From Candidatus Pedobacter colombiensis (GTDB lineage: Bacteria > Bacteroidota > Bacteroidia > Sphingobacteriales > Sphingobacteriaceae), in the NCBI GenBank assembly GCA_029202485.1, contig CP119313.1, positions 3,286,001-3,350,000 on the forward strand: a stretch of DNA of 64,000 bases, in the 5' to 3' direction. Positions 25,220 through 34,377 of this stretch are shown here, piece after piece; positions within the stretch are counted from its first letter, which is position 1, and each line of letters opens with the position of its first letter. The position numbers and the translations under genes were made by a program. Under the pieces are notes generated by a model that had not been told where the DNA came from, searched no databases, and saw nothing but the letters and a program-made list of their open reading frames with translations.

Positions 25220-26125
25220 ATGGCCCCCGGAAAGCGAGTTTGGACCCTACAATATTGGGAATATATGATGTCTGAAAACTATGAAAAGGCATTTGGTTTA
25301 AAGGAACAAAATCTTCCTTCTTCTTTTTTTAAGTATCGGGGTCTTAGCGAGCTTAGCTTGGACAATCTCACGCAAAACTATATCTGGTGTGCTGAGATTA
25401 ATACACTTAATGATCCTTTTGAGTGTTCACTTCAATTTGACAATGACGAATGTTTGCGCCATTATTTTTCAGATGAAAAGTTTCATGAATTTTTTAAGCA
25501 AAAATTTAAGCTGGAACTTACAAAAAGTGAAATAAAAGAACTTACCCAAAGTAAAACACCTTACAAGACTTATATAGAAACCTGCTGTAAAAAAAAGATT
25601 GTTTTGTCATTGACACCAGAGCAGCAACTGAAGAAAATACAAGAGCGTTGGGAACAAATACGGGAAGAATCAAACCAGTATATCAAGATTTGTAGTTTCA
25701 GCGAAATCAATGATTCTTTGTTGCTTTGGAGTCATTATGCCGATCAACACAAAGGGATTTGCGTTGAATACGATTTAGTCAATGAAGATAAAATACGACC
25801 TTTCCTTCAGCCCATCGTCTATAGCGAAAAAATATTTAAGATTGGCTTACTAGAAGAACTTGATATAATTCGTAAAATTGGCTCTACACTCATAAAATCA
25901 AAGGATTGGGAATATGAAGCAGAATGGAGATATACCTACTTTAGACAAGGTCCGGAGTTTCTGAATAAAATCCCTATTGGAAACCCGATAGCAGTTTACC
26001 TAGGTACTAGATTTGATCTAAACAGCACCGAGCTTAAGGACCAATTATTTCATTATCTAGAAAATCGAAAAATTCCGTTTTTCCATATGAAAAGGCATCC
26101 ATTAGAATACAGACTGATAAAGTGA
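25220..26125 (+). CDS. DUF2971-domain protein
   Basis: 301 residues (about 286 from alternative Mets at 25265 or 25268). DUF2971 hallmarks are visible: FFKYRGLSELSLDNLTQNYIW, NDPFECSL, CSFSEINDSLLLWSHYAD, HKGICVEYDL and the C-terminal WEYEAEWRYTY. Biochemical function is unknown; members recur in genomic islands and near defence genes. It lies alone between the broken DUF2589 copy and the broken excisionase gene. Confidence 0.88.
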   Translation: MAPGKRVWTLQYWEYMMSENYEKAFGLKEQNLPSSFFKYRGLSELSLDNLTQNYIWCAEINTLNDPFECSLQFDNDECLRHYFSDEKFHEFFKQKFKLELTKSEIKELTQSKTPYKTYIETCCKKKIVLSLTPEQQLKKIQERWEQIREESNQYIKICSFSEINDSLLLWSHYADQHKGICVEYDLVNEDKIRPFLQPIVYSEKIFKIGLLEELDIIRKIGSTLIKSKDWEYEAEWRYTYFRQGPEFLNKIPIGNPIAVYLGTRFDLNSTELKDQLFHYLENRKIPFFHMKRHPLEYRLIK

Positions 26126-26364
26126 AAATGGCTTTCTGCTATACCTTATAAATTTTCATGAAAGTAATCACACCACTTGTTGCGCATCGTTTGTAAGGTC
26201 CCAGATGACACATTAAGAAACTTTTTCACTTCGCATGATTTTAGCCATTTTTTACTAGAATTAGGTAAGTTCCTTTTTATTAGTTTGCCAATTTCCACAA
26301 TTATTTCATCCCTAAACTCTTTTAAGTGTGCAATTGTCACAAGTTTCTTTGCATCATCTTCCAT
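26115..26364 (-). pseudogene. Frameshifted excisionase-like HTH gene
   Basis: The 72-codon frame (26146-26364) starts like the excisionase-like protein at 21759-22031 (KKWLKSCEVKKFLNVSSGTLQTMR versus KEWLKSYEVRSLLNISAGTLATLR) but then runs WCDYFHENL. In the +1 frame the DNA encodes GVITFMKIYKV, matching GTLQFSKIGGL of the intact wing, then stops at a TAG. One extra base after the codons for RNK explains both. It is probably the dead xis-like gene of ICE B. Each run quoted is a short excerpt. Confidence 0.75.
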
Positions 26365-26380
26365 TTATCCCCTCTCTTTT

Positions 26381-26695
26381 TTATAAACTTGATTTAATAT
26401 ACAATAACCTGATCAGGCTTGGTTTCACAAAAGATGGCTTATATTCAATATAGCCCATACTACAAAGGTCATTAATGACTTTACAATAAGTCATCCTACT
26501 GAAAATTTTTGCAACTGGCATAATATCGCTAGCAAAAACACGGATTTCATTGTCACCTTCCGCAAGGCATTTGCAATACAATGCCATATAAACAGCTATA
26601 TGGGTTGCCCCTATCCTTGGATCACTTTGTATTGCTACAAAAAATGACCGGACAGGCAGCAACATATCTTCCATATAACCGTTCCCTGCTTTCAT
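26381..26695 (-). CDS. Small winged-helix-like protein
   Basis: 104 residues, start at 26695, overlapping the upstream gene by 4 bases (ATGA-type coupling). The core (GATHIAVYMALYCKC, then SDIMPVAKIFSRMTYCKVIN, then LCSMGYIEYKPSF) reads like a replication-initiator or MarR-like winged helix-turn-helix with the recognition helix near residues 58-75. Targets unknown. It is the last intact gene of the ICE B leftward operon. Confidence 0.6.
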   Translation of the reverse strand: MKAGNGYMEDMLLPVRSFFVAIQSDPRIGATHIAVYMALYCKCLAEGDNEIRVFASDIMPVAKIFSRMTYCKVINDLCSMGYIEYKPSFVKPSLIRLLYIKSSL

Positions 26696-27717
26696 CTGAT
26701 CCCCTTAGCCTTTGCTGGTTTAACTACTTTCATTGTTGCTTGCCTGGTTTCCTTAAATCCGGCACTGGCAATTCTATCAGTCCCATTTTTCAAAATACCT
26801 TTCTCATAAATATCCAATCTTCGCCTGTGCGGATTTGCCTCTATTTCAACTTGCTGACCTTTTTCATTGGTAACACTAATCCGCTCACCCTCACTTAGTT
26901 TATCCATTAAGGTAGCTTTCGCAGAGAAATTCAGCGCTTCCACAATAGCCAAATCTGAAATGGATTTTGAAAGGTCAAAACCATAATCAGGTGGAAAAAC
27001 TTTCGTCTTAAAATTTCCGGCTGCATCCTTATCATTAAAATCCAGCTGAATCCACTGGCCCTTACCTTGACCATGATCTATACAAATAGCTCTCCCTGCA
27101 AGCAGGTTATAGCACTGGCGTGCAGAGATATCCACTGACTGATCTTTACTAAAAGTACATCTCCTGTTTAGCGCATCTGGACCAAGGGACTGGTATTGGG
27201 CGGTATATCCCTGCATTTGGTACTCTCCTGCATTGTCCCTCACAAACTTCAATTCGAAGTCCATCTTCTCTTTTTCGCTTACGAAATAAGAAACAGGGAG
27301 GGTGCACTCCCTGTTTCCCTGCCGGACCATCCTTTCCACCTGGCCTTCCCCAATGGAGAACCCCGAAGCCTGTACCTGGGCATGGACTTGTTTGTAGTTG
27401 TTCAGGATTTGCTTTTCATAGGCAAAATTATTGCTGTTTGATAGTACTGCCTTTGCAAGCCGGTACAAAGCCCTAACTACAGGGCTGGGATAAACGGCTC
27501 TTTCTATTTCCCTCCTGCGCTGCCTCAGCAGGCTTGATCCGGTCGACCCAAGCTCCACAGCACCATATTTATATTCGAGTTGTTCAAACATGGCCAGCTT
27601 TTCTTTTAAATAGGCACTGGTTTTAAGTATGGCGGGACCAAAGAGTTTTTCAAACTTTTGCTCACGAGCCTGCCATGCCTCCAATTCCTGCTCAAAATGT
27701 TCCAGTGGTTCTTTCAT
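26692..27717 (-). CDS. DUF3945-like protein, paralogue 2
   Basis: 341 residues, without signal peptide. A basic helical N-terminus (about 1-110) is followed by two conserved blocks shared with its upstream neighbour: RQCYNLLAGRAICID..QWIQLDFNDKDAAGNFKTK and ..VEIEANPHRRRLDIYEKG. The same blocks characterise DUF3945-type proteins of Bacteroidota mobile elements (family named from memory). It follows its paralogue at 36 bases. Probably a DNA-processing or establishment role after transfer; inference. Confidence 0.7.
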   Translation of the reverse strand: MKEPLEHFEQELEAWQAREQKFEKLFGPAILKTSAYLKEKLAMFEQLEYKYGAVELGSTGSSLLRQRRREIERAVYPSPVVRALYRLAKAVLSNSNNFAYEKQILNNYKQVHAQVQASGFSIGEGQVERMVRQGNRECTLPVSYFVSEKEKMDFELKFVRDNAGEYQMQGYTAQYQSLGPDALNRRCTFSKDQSVDISARQCYNLLAGRAICIDHGQGKGQWIQLDFNDKDAAGNFKTKVFPPDYGFDLSKSISDLAIVEALNFSAKATLMDKLSEGERISVTNEKGQQVEIEANPHRRRLDIYEKGILKNGTDRIASAGFKETRQATMKVVKPAKAKGIR

Positions 27718-27753
27718 GATATGGTTAGATTATAGCGTTAATGAGTGGAATAG

Positions 27754-28989
27754 CTAGGCAGCCAAGCCTTTCTTATTTTTCTTGACTACTTTTTCTGGCT
27801 TAGGAACCTCCGGCTTTTCACCATCTGTGCTTTGTTTATTAGATGGCTTATTCTCCTTTTGAACCCCCTCTGACTGTGTTTGGCCCTGCTCCTTACTTTC
27901 GGAAAGGGCTGGCTTAGATTTAAAAGAAAGGCTTTCCGGTTTCATCTGTGTGTTATACACCTTTAAAACCCCGTACCTAGGATTGGCTTCCAGATACATC
28001 TTCTCTCTTGTATCATCCTTATTGATATAATTAACGCTCTGGCGGTTGCCGCGCTTTAAGGAGGAAATCAACTCACTTTTATAGGTTTCACTGAGGAGTT
28101 CCTTAACAGGATATTTTCCCAGTTCCTTTTCCAGATCAAAAGGTTTTGTAAATACTGCCGGATAATTTCCGTTTGTATCTGCATTCTTGAAGTCCAGGTA
28201 CTGCCAGGAATCAAATTTGACGCTGTTGCGTTCGTCTGCCTTATCCACCTTTAAAAACTCCTTATTTACCGAGCGGCCTTGCAGGAGGTTAAAGGCTTCC
28301 TTAAAGGTAATGGTGCTATTGATCCATTCCTTTTTATCTTCCTTCGGTGTTTCCCCCTTTTCAACCACATAGCTTTGTGGGCTGCGCACCTTGAAATTTT
28401 GGGTAATGGACTTTCCGTCCTCAGATTTGACAGTCATATCGTAACTGTTAAAAAAATAGTTGCCTTTGTCCGATTTCCTGAAGACCGGCATTGCTACAGC
28501 GGTATCGTTACCGTACTTTTTCTCCAGTAATAAGGTGAACGTTTCCTGTCCCTCACTGATCTTACTCAGCAAATCCTCTTTGGGGATCTCTCCCATACCT
28601 GTTTTCTGTAATTGCCTTTCCAGGTACTCTACATTCTGCTCATTCATAACCTTAGCTTTTAAATTAACATTGAAATAATAATCTGACATAATTTGTGGGA
28701 TATCAAAAGATATGGAACGGCTCTGCTCCTGGCCTTTAAATACTTCTATTTTCTCCTGAAGCTGGAGTAATTTCTCCAGGACAGGCTGGATCGTAGCCAT
28801 TGCATAATAATGTGTACTGGGTCCATTACTGTAATCATGCCCAAATGCATCAAAGTCGTCCCTGTAAGTTGCCATACCTTCCTTGGAAAATTGTGGCCCA
28901 TCATGATAAAGCACCACTTCATGTCCATTAACCATAGCTTCCTGAAGCAGGCTAACCAATCCATCTATATCGCCGGTATTGATTTTCAT
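27754..28989 (-). CDS. DUF3945-like protein, paralogue 1
   Basis: 411 residues. The N-terminal part (about 1-230) is unique, with two-part sequence including MATIQPVLEKLLQLQEKIEV. The C-terminal part carries the blocks shared with 26692-27717: TFKEAFNLLQGRSVNKEF, QYLDFKNADTNGNYPAVF, RGNRQSVNYINKDD, EANPRYGVLKVYN. The tail is Lys/Glu/Pro-rich and low complexity. Its ATG overlaps the traN stop by one base, so it is in the tra operon. Confidence 0.75.
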   Translation of the reverse strand: MKINTGDIDGLVSLLQEAMVNGHEVVLYHDGPQFSKEGMATYRDDFDAFGHDYSNGPSTHYYAMATIQPVLEKLLQLQEKIEVFKGQEQSRSISFDIPQIMSDYYFNVNLKAKVMNEQNVEYLERQLQKTGMGEIPKEDLLSKISEGQETFTLLLEKKYGNDTAVAMPVFRKSDKGNYFFNSYDMTVKSEDGKSITQNFKVRSPQSYVVEKGETPKEDKKEWINSTITFKEAFNLLQGRSVNKEFLKVDKADERNSVKFDSWQYLDFKNADTNGNYPAVFTKPFDLEKELGKYPVKELLSETYKSELISSLKRGNRQSVNYINKDDTREKMYLEANPRYGVLKVYNTQMKPESLSFKSKPALSESKEQGQTQSEGVQKENKPSNKQSTDGEKPEVPKPEKVVKKNKKGLAA

Positions 28990-29843
28990 TACATAATTGT
29001 TTTAGCGCCAACAATGATCTTGTTTTGCACCTTAAGCGATAAATGCCTGCCACCACCGGCTTCCATCAGTTCTATAAAAAGCAGTTTCTTATCAGGGATC
29101 GTGAACTTGGGCAAAGCGATCACAAAATTTTGTCTGGATTGCCCCCTGATAATTTCGGTATTGCCTGCGACCTGTACAGGGCTTAACTCAATTTCCTGCG
29201 ATGCCGTACGTTTTGATTTTTTCTTATCACGGATATAAAAGCGGATCGCATCCACACCGTAATCCACATTGGAATTATTGGCAAGGGAGAACTGGAAATA
29301 TAATTTGTCATCCTTGATGTAAACACCATCCATCCCAATAGCAACATCATACTTTTCATCTGAAATGCCTTTCAGTATTGGTTTCTTAGTACTGATCTGC
29401 TCGGTCAGGTCACTTACCCTGGCTTCGTTATCGCTCCGGTAACTAAACAGCGCATCTGATTTTGGGTAGTTTATATTGCTGCCGATCTTAATCGTAAGTA
29501 TCAAAGGGTTGTCAGTATAACTTAGCATAAAAGAATATAACTTGCCATCTGCCGTTACTACGGTAAGGTTGGTTTCTGCAAAGCCCTGCCTGGCAGCCTT
29601 GATCTGCAAAATATTCTCTACCCCTTTTGCAATCTGGGCGAGTACACCCTTGCTTCCCTTATCTACACTCTTAATCGGATAAGGGAACAACAAATTAGTG
29701 GTCTTGTCAAAGGTGATCTGTAGTGGTAAAGCAGCTATAGCAGCCTGTTGCACACCACCAACAAGGTTCTGGGCCATCAGCGGGCCACCTGAAATTAAAA
29801 GGATCATCAGCGATATCCATCCTGCACAAATCTTTCTCATCAT
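28989..29843 (-). CDS. traN: TraN, conjugative transposon protein (DUF4138)
   Basis: Outer-membrane-side component of the Bacteroidota conjugation system, VirB9-like. I use the Met at 29843 (MMRKICAGWISL), which gives a signal peptide ending LMAQ; the longer frame to 29900 reads back through the end of traM. About 284 residues: beta-rich N-terminal domain (LPLQITFDKTTNLLFPYPIK) and a C-terminal domain with DAIRFYIRDKKKSKRTASQE typical of TraN. It lies directly after traM. Confidence 0.92.
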   Translation of the reverse strand: MMRKICAGWISLMILLISGGPLMAQNLVGGVQQAAIAALPLQITFDKTTNLLFPYPIKSVDKGSKGVLAQIAKGVENILQIKAARQGFAETNLTVVTADGKLYSFMLSYTDNPLILTIKIGSNINYPKSDALFSYRSDNEARVSDLTEQISTKKPILKGISDEKYDVAIGMDGVYIKDDKLYFQFSLANNSNVDYGVDAIRFYIRDKKKSKRTASQEIELSPVQVAGNTEIIRGQSRQNFVIALPKFTIPDKKLLFIELMEAGGGRHLSLKVQNKIIVGAKTIM

Positions 29844-29868
29844 CGTCTGTTTTAAATTATTAATTGAA

Positions 29869-31155
29869 TTATTGGTTCTCCATTTTTTGTTTTTCGTCAC
29901 GCAGTAATACCCTGTAACCTGCTTTTACCGTTACTTTGATCAGTTTTACCTTTTTACTGAACAGCGATTTTGCGGCTTCCACGCCCGCGCCTGCTGCCTG
30001 TATCCCGATATTATCGCTCATACTTCCAAAGCCGATATCCTGTATGGCCCGTTCCGTGGACGCTTTGGCAACATCCCTGGCAATAGCGCCCGGAACGTAG
30101 ATGCCCTCCATCCCATCGATATCTACCACAGAAAGCTCGACGGGGAAAAGCGATTTTAAATATTTTACGCCTGTAACCTTTACGACGAGGCGTTCGCCGC
30201 TTAGCGAGGCCGTTCCATAGATGAAATTATCTTTAGGGATAAGTTTACCATTGATATAGACATCATCCAGGAGCCTGAGTTTTACCGTAGAACCATTTAC
30301 GATCACCTGCGTTTCATGCACCACGGCATCAATGGCATTTTGTGCATCACTACCTTTATCTTCATCCAGGGAATAGAATCCGTTATCACTGGTAGCAATA
30401 GCAGATGTCACCTTTTTATCGAGGATGGAGATTACCTCTCGTTTCATTCCCGATGAAACGGCAAAAACCTGGTTGCGCCTGGCCTCCGATGTCTTTCTGA
30501 TTTTTTCCTGCACCCTTTCCGGATGTTGGATATCCAATACCTTTTCAAGCATACTATTGAGCTGCCGGGTCTCAGGGTCTTCCTGTGTACTGCCGGATTG
30601 CATCTGTTGCATCATAGCCTCCAGTCTTTTTACAGCCTCACCATCCAAAGCGCCCATGACATTTGTTGTTTTATTATCCTGGGTAGGTAATGGGCTTGGC
30701 TGATTCATTGCTTGATTGAGCTGAGCAAGCCTTTGTAAGACCCTTGCTTCATTGGGGTCATTGTATCCGGCTCCCGTATAAGGCGAGGTATTGAGGCCCT
30801 GCACCGGTTGTGGCTGATAAGCTGAAACGTAAGGACTGTTAGGTAAATAGGCACCTGGCAAATTACCGGATTGGTAATTGGGGTCATTTTGGGATTGCTG
30901 GCCAATCCGTACGGAATCTTTTGAAGCCCGGTCATAATAGCTCATCTTATCAAGGCCCTTATCATCCTTTAGGTTCGCATCGGGAAGTATATTATTAATA
31001 CCTTTCTTGTTTGATGCCTCCGCTTTGGCCTGTTCTACCTTCCCGCCACCCATCGCCCAAAATATCAGGGTCAAAAATGGGATGACAATAATGGGCAGTA
31101 CGGTCAGGAACTTTTTCTGCCTTTCCTTCTTTAAATTGCTGGCTTGATTTTCCAT
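29869..31155 (-). CDS. traM: TraM, conjugative transposon protein (VirB10-like)
   Basis: 428 residues. A short cytoplasmic basic start and one membrane helix (about 17-36: FLTVLPIIVIPFLTLIFW) are followed by a long Pro/Gln/Asn-rich periplasmic linker (about 85-190) and a C-terminal beta-rich domain (VNGSTVKLRLLDDVYING, then RLVVKVTGVKYLKSLFPVEL). The layout is that of VirB10/TraM channel proteins. It is preceded by a DNA methylase gene, an unusual insertion between traL and traM. Confidence 0.92.
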   Translation of the reverse strand: MENQASNLKKERQKKFLTVLPIIVIPFLTLIFWAMGGGKVEQAKAEASNKKGINNILPDANLKDDKGLDKMSYYDRASKDSVRIGQQSQNDPNYQSGNLPGAYLPNSPYVSAYQPQPVQGLNTSPYTGAGYNDPNEARVLQRLAQLNQAMNQPSPLPTQDNKTTNVMGALDGEAVKRLEAMMQQMQSGSTQEDPETRQLNSMLEKVLDIQHPERVQEKIRKTSEARRNQVFAVSSGMKREVISILDKKVTSAIATSDNGFYSLDEDKGSDAQNAIDAVVHETQVIVNGSTVKLRLLDDVYINGKLIPKDNFIYGTASLSGERLVVKVTGVKYLKSLFPVELSVVDIDGMEGIYVPGAIARDVAKASTERAIQDIGFGSMSDNIGIQAAGAGVEAAKSLFSKKVKLIKVTVKAGYRVLLRDEKQKMENQ

Positions 31156-31165
31156 AATCGTTGTT

Positions 31166-32032
31166 TTAAAATGGTTCGTTGTTAAATAAATCCGCTTGTT
31201 TCACCTGCATCCAGGCATCCTTTATCCTTTTAAGGCAGATAGCTATATAATCCACCCGTTTTCCCATGTGAAAAGACCTGTCATTTTTTTCAATGCCGAT
31301 AAAGTGCCGTCCTTCCAGTATTGCAGCTACCGGAAAACTGCCACTACCACAGGCATTATCCAGTACAAGACCACCGGGACAGGTAAATGTCCGGATCAGC
31401 CACCTGCCCAATGAAACAGGCTTTTGGGTGGGATGATAGACGCCATCGGTGTCTGATGCAACACTTGTATATACCCAGTCTGCAATGTCCTCCTCTTCAA
31501 AACACAGCACATCCGTTGGGTATCTTTTACCGTCGGTATTTTTAACCGGGAACTCCTTGAAATTGCCATAGCTTCCTGATGCATTATCTTGCCGGATACC
31601 TTTGTCATATGGTATTCCCTCGGTTTTTTGTGGTTGATATAAAGGCTGTTTGTTATAAAAAATACAGATATCCTCATGTCGGCGTAACGGTTGTTTATTA
31701 GCATTCAGAAAGTTCCCTGCCTTTGATTTAATCCATACAATCTTATACTTAAACCAGGCAAGGTTGCTCATGATGAGCCTTGCAGTAAATGCATGTTGTC
31801 CAGTTAATGCTATCACACCACGTGGCTTAATGACCCTCTTATAATGCCCCCACAACCTTTTCATGTCAATGATAGTATCCCAACGGTTATTGGTTACCCC
31901 ATAAGGAAGGTCACAGAGGATCAGGTCAACACTGGCATCTTCTATACGCTCCATTACTTCCAGGCAATCCCCTTCAATTATCCGATCCCATAATTCCGTT
32001 TTCCGATCCCCCTTCCTGTTAATTTCCATCAT
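31166..32032 (-). CDS. DNA methyltransferase, beta class (N6-adenine/N4-cytosine type)
   Basis: 288 residues. Motif IV DLPYGVTNNRWD is near residue 41, a PTQKPVSLGRWLIRT helix near 210, then SAM-binding motif I in the variant NACGSGSFPVAA near 233, followed by FIGIEKND. Order IV-target region-I marks the beta group. It overlaps traL by 14 bases and precedes traM by 10, so it is transcribed with the tra genes. No restriction enzyme is adjacent; likely an orphan methylase protecting transferred DNA, by inference. Confidence 0.9.
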   Translation of the reverse strand: MMEINRKGDRKTELWDRIIEGDCLEVMERIEDASVDLILCDLPYGVTNNRWDTIIDMKRLWGHYKRVIKPRGVIALTGQHAFTARLIMSNLAWFKYKIVWIKSKAGNFLNANKQPLRRHEDICIFYNKQPLYQPQKTEGIPYDKGIRQDNASGSYGNFKEFPVKNTDGKRYPTDVLCFEEEDIADWVYTSVASDTDGVYHPTQKPVSLGRWLIRTFTCPGGLVLDNACGSGSFPVAAILEGRHFIGIEKNDRSFHMGKRVDYIAICLKRIKDAWMQVKQADLFNNEPF

Positions 32033-32489
32033 ATATCCCTCCTGTCATCTCAATACTGTCCATCAATCCTGGCCTTGTTTTCAGGAAGCTATCTATTTGT
32101 TGCTTCCCTTCTTTAGTGGTGTTTAAGCTATCCATCCAATGCCGGAATAAATGAATCCTGTTTCTAACAGGGTCTTCATTTAGCTTTGACGGAGGCCTAT
32201 GTCTATGTTGCGTTATGATCGCAGGCATAGTGGATTGCGTTTCCACAACGATACTACTGTGCCAGTTCCTTATGCTTTTTACGATGGTATATCCGCAGGC
32301 AAAAAACATAAGCGTTAGATAAGTGCAGAGCACAATAGCCTTCGTCTTCATGGAAAGCCTGGCCGAAAGCCTTTCCATGGCCTTTACCCAACGGTGCTGT
32401 GCTTTATTGATAGCCCCTGCTATACCACGGGCTACTTTATCACTTACCGCAGCAAGCCCACTGCTTTTGTTTCTTTTAAAAAATCCCAT
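32019..32489 (-). CDS. traL: TraL-like small membrane protein
   Basis: 156 residues. A basic N-terminus (about 1-50), one membrane helix (about 51-70, AIVLCTYLTLMFFACGYTI) and a polar C-terminal domain with a run of basic residues (HRHRPPSKL). TraL is assigned from position between traK and traM and from layout; sequence conservation in this family is low. It overlaps the methylase gene by 14 bases. Confidence 0.75.
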   Translation of the reverse strand: MGFFKRNKSSGLAAVSDKVARGIAGAINKAQHRWVKAMERLSARLSMKTKAIVLCTYLTLMFFACGYTIVKSIRNWHSSIVVETQSTMPAIITQHRHRPPSKLNEDPVRNRIHLFRHWMDSLNTTKEGKQQIDSFLKTRPGLMDSIEMTGGIYDGN

Positions 32490-32491
32490 CC

Positions 32492-33109
32492 CTATCTGTT
32501 TTTAATACTTAAATCATTGTTTTCTAAAGTATGCCAACCTTCGATCAGGAAACCATGTGAGTTGTTCTCACTCCTGGGGACATTTCTTAAAAAGCCTTCT
32601 GTTATCAAACTCCGCATGGTAACGGTGGTGGCCCTTGTGATCTCCTGCCTGCCAAAAAAGCGGAAGGCAAAGGGATAAACATCGGTGTTTACAATAATGC
32701 TATCTGTGGTGATGGATTGGCTGACATTACCGGAAATGATATTGCTGTAATAGTTCTGTTCCTTCAGGTTATCGTACTGCCTTTTTGCAGTCTCATCGGC
32801 CAGGTAGAGCGCTTTTGTAATGGTGGCCTGTATGAGCTTATCATCCGGCGCCAAAGTGAAAAAACACTGATGGAAGGTGCTGATGTGATCCTTCGCTTCT
32901 ATAGGGATATTGTCCTTTCGCTCTGAGGCATAAGCCTCCAGGGCCTTACCGTTTGCCAGCACGTAAACTTTGGCCTGCATCACTTTAATGATTGTATAGC
33001 TATTGTAGATGCAATAGCCGCAAACTAATGTGTATGCTGCTATAACGGCAATGGTAAATGACCTGATCTGGCGGAAGGCCGTATCTATGTTTTTTGTTTT
33101 AGTAAACAT
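32492..33109 (-). CDS. traK: TraK, conjugative transposon protein (VirB8-like)
   Basis: 205 residues with an N-terminal cytoplasmic segment, one membrane helix (about 17-40, FTIAVIAAYTLVCGYCIYN) and a periplasmic domain of VirB8 type. TraK features are the start FTKTKNIDTAFRQIRSF and the ISTFHQCFFTLAPDD motif. It lies 11 bases after traJ and 2 before traL. Confidence 0.93.
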   Translation of the reverse strand: MFTKTKNIDTAFRQIRSFTIAVIAAYTLVCGYCIYNSYTIIKVMQAKVYVLANGKALEAYASERKDNIPIEAKDHISTFHQCFFTLAPDDKLIQATITKALYLADETAKRQYDNLKEQNYYSNIISGNVSQSITTDSIIVNTDVYPFAFRFFGRQEITRATTVTMRSLITEGFLRNVPRSENNSHGFLIEGWHTLENNDLSIKNR

Positions 33110-33120
33110 ACTGCTGCTGT

Positions 33121-34365
33121 TTAAGAGGTTTTACCATCACTATTATCTTTACCATTATTGCCGGATAACTTACTGGCCATATAGGCTGAAGTCCCGCCAA
33201 TGCCCCTGCCGACGGCTCCGCTTAACCCACTGCCTCCGTCTTTTCCGGAATAGCCCTCATTAAAGTTCTTTTTAAGGTCACCTATATTGGAAACACCCTG
33301 TGCCATCCTTCCTGTAGCCATGCTTGTACTGCTGCTCAGCATACTGGTTACCTTTTGTCCCATGGCACCGCCACCGCCGGAATTGACAATAAAGCCGGCA
33401 ACGGAAGGCACCGTGAAATAACCCACAATGGCAATGATCATGAAAATGAGATAGCCTGTATCCGAAGGGCTGAAAAAAGTATCGCCATGCTGGGCAATCT
33501 GGCTGTTATCGATATGGAGCATGTTTTCCTGGATCGTGCCGATGATTGAGCCGAAGATATTGGCCACAGGCAACCATAAATAGATGTTCAGGTATTTGGC
33601 AAGCCATGCTGTGAGTGTATGCTGGAAGCCATCAAAGACGGCAATACCAAAGACCAGCGGGCCAAGGATCGCAAGGACAATCAATTGGAAAGTCCTCAGC
33701 GTATTGATACACAGTGCCGCTGCCTCATAAAGCACATTGAGTACTTCGCTCATCCACTGCTTGACGCTATTGCGGAAATTGTAAGATGCCTTTGCCATCG
33801 CAAAAGAGATGTCGCTGCCCAGCCCTGCCAGGAAACCCTCGTCGGGTGCAGGGTCTGTATCCTTTAAGCCCTGGGTATATTTCAGCCATTTGTCCTTATC
33901 GCCGCTACCGGTCTGGCCAACATACATTTGGTAAATAGCGCTTTGCTTTACCAGCCTTTCTTTTTCCGCTAGCAGGAGTTCGATGGCCTTGTTGGAATCT
34001 TCCATCATCGCCGCTGTTCCGGTAACGGTGGGCTTCATTACCCCATTGATCATTGCAATCACCATTGGGAAATTTAGGATACAGAAGCCCAGCACAAATG
34101 GCCGGAACAAGGGATAGAAATCCACCGGCTCAGCATTGGCAATATGGCGCCATATCCTGGAAGCAATATAAAACAGGGCTGCAAAGCCTGCTATGCCACT
34201 ACCTACACCAATAAGTTTATCGCATTTGGGCATCATCTCATTGTACAACTGCTCCAACACGCTTTGCATGCTTTTAATATTTTTTGCCATGCCCTGTGCC
34301 TGACCTGATAAGGGCAATACCATCCCCACTATCATCCATAGGATGATTCCTCTCCACTTGCTCAT
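33121..34365 (-). CDS. traJ: TraJ, conjugative transposon membrane protein (VirB6/TrbL-like)
   Basis: 414 residues: signal or first helix (about 8-25), then at least five further membrane segments, including YPLFRPFVLGFCILNFPMVI and the conserved KYLNIYLWLPVANIFGSIIG, and a Gly/Ser-rich C-terminal tail (about 330-414). It forms part of the inner-membrane channel. It lies between the third TraI-like gene and traK. Confidence 0.93.
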   Translation of the reverse strand: MSKWRGIILWMIVGMVLPLSGQAQGMAKNIKSMQSVLEQLYNEMMPKCDKLIGVGSGIAGFAALFYIASRIWRHIANAEPVDFYPLFRPFVLGFCILNFPMVIAMINGVMKPTVTGTAAMMEDSNKAIELLLAEKERLVKQSAIYQMYVGQTGSGDKDKWLKYTQGLKDTDPAPDEGFLAGLGSDISFAMAKASYNFRNSVKQWMSEVLNVLYEAAALCINTLRTFQLIVLAILGPLVFGIAVFDGFQHTLTAWLAKYLNIYLWLPVANIFGSIIGTIQENMLHIDNSQIAQHGDTFFSPSDTGYLIFMIIAIVGYFTVPSVAGFIVNSGGGGAMGQKVTSMLSSSTSMATGRMAQGVSNIGDLKKNFNEGYSGKDGGSGLSGAVGRGIGGTSAYMASKLSGNNGKDNSDGKTS

Positions 34366-34377
34366 ATGTTGTTTTAT

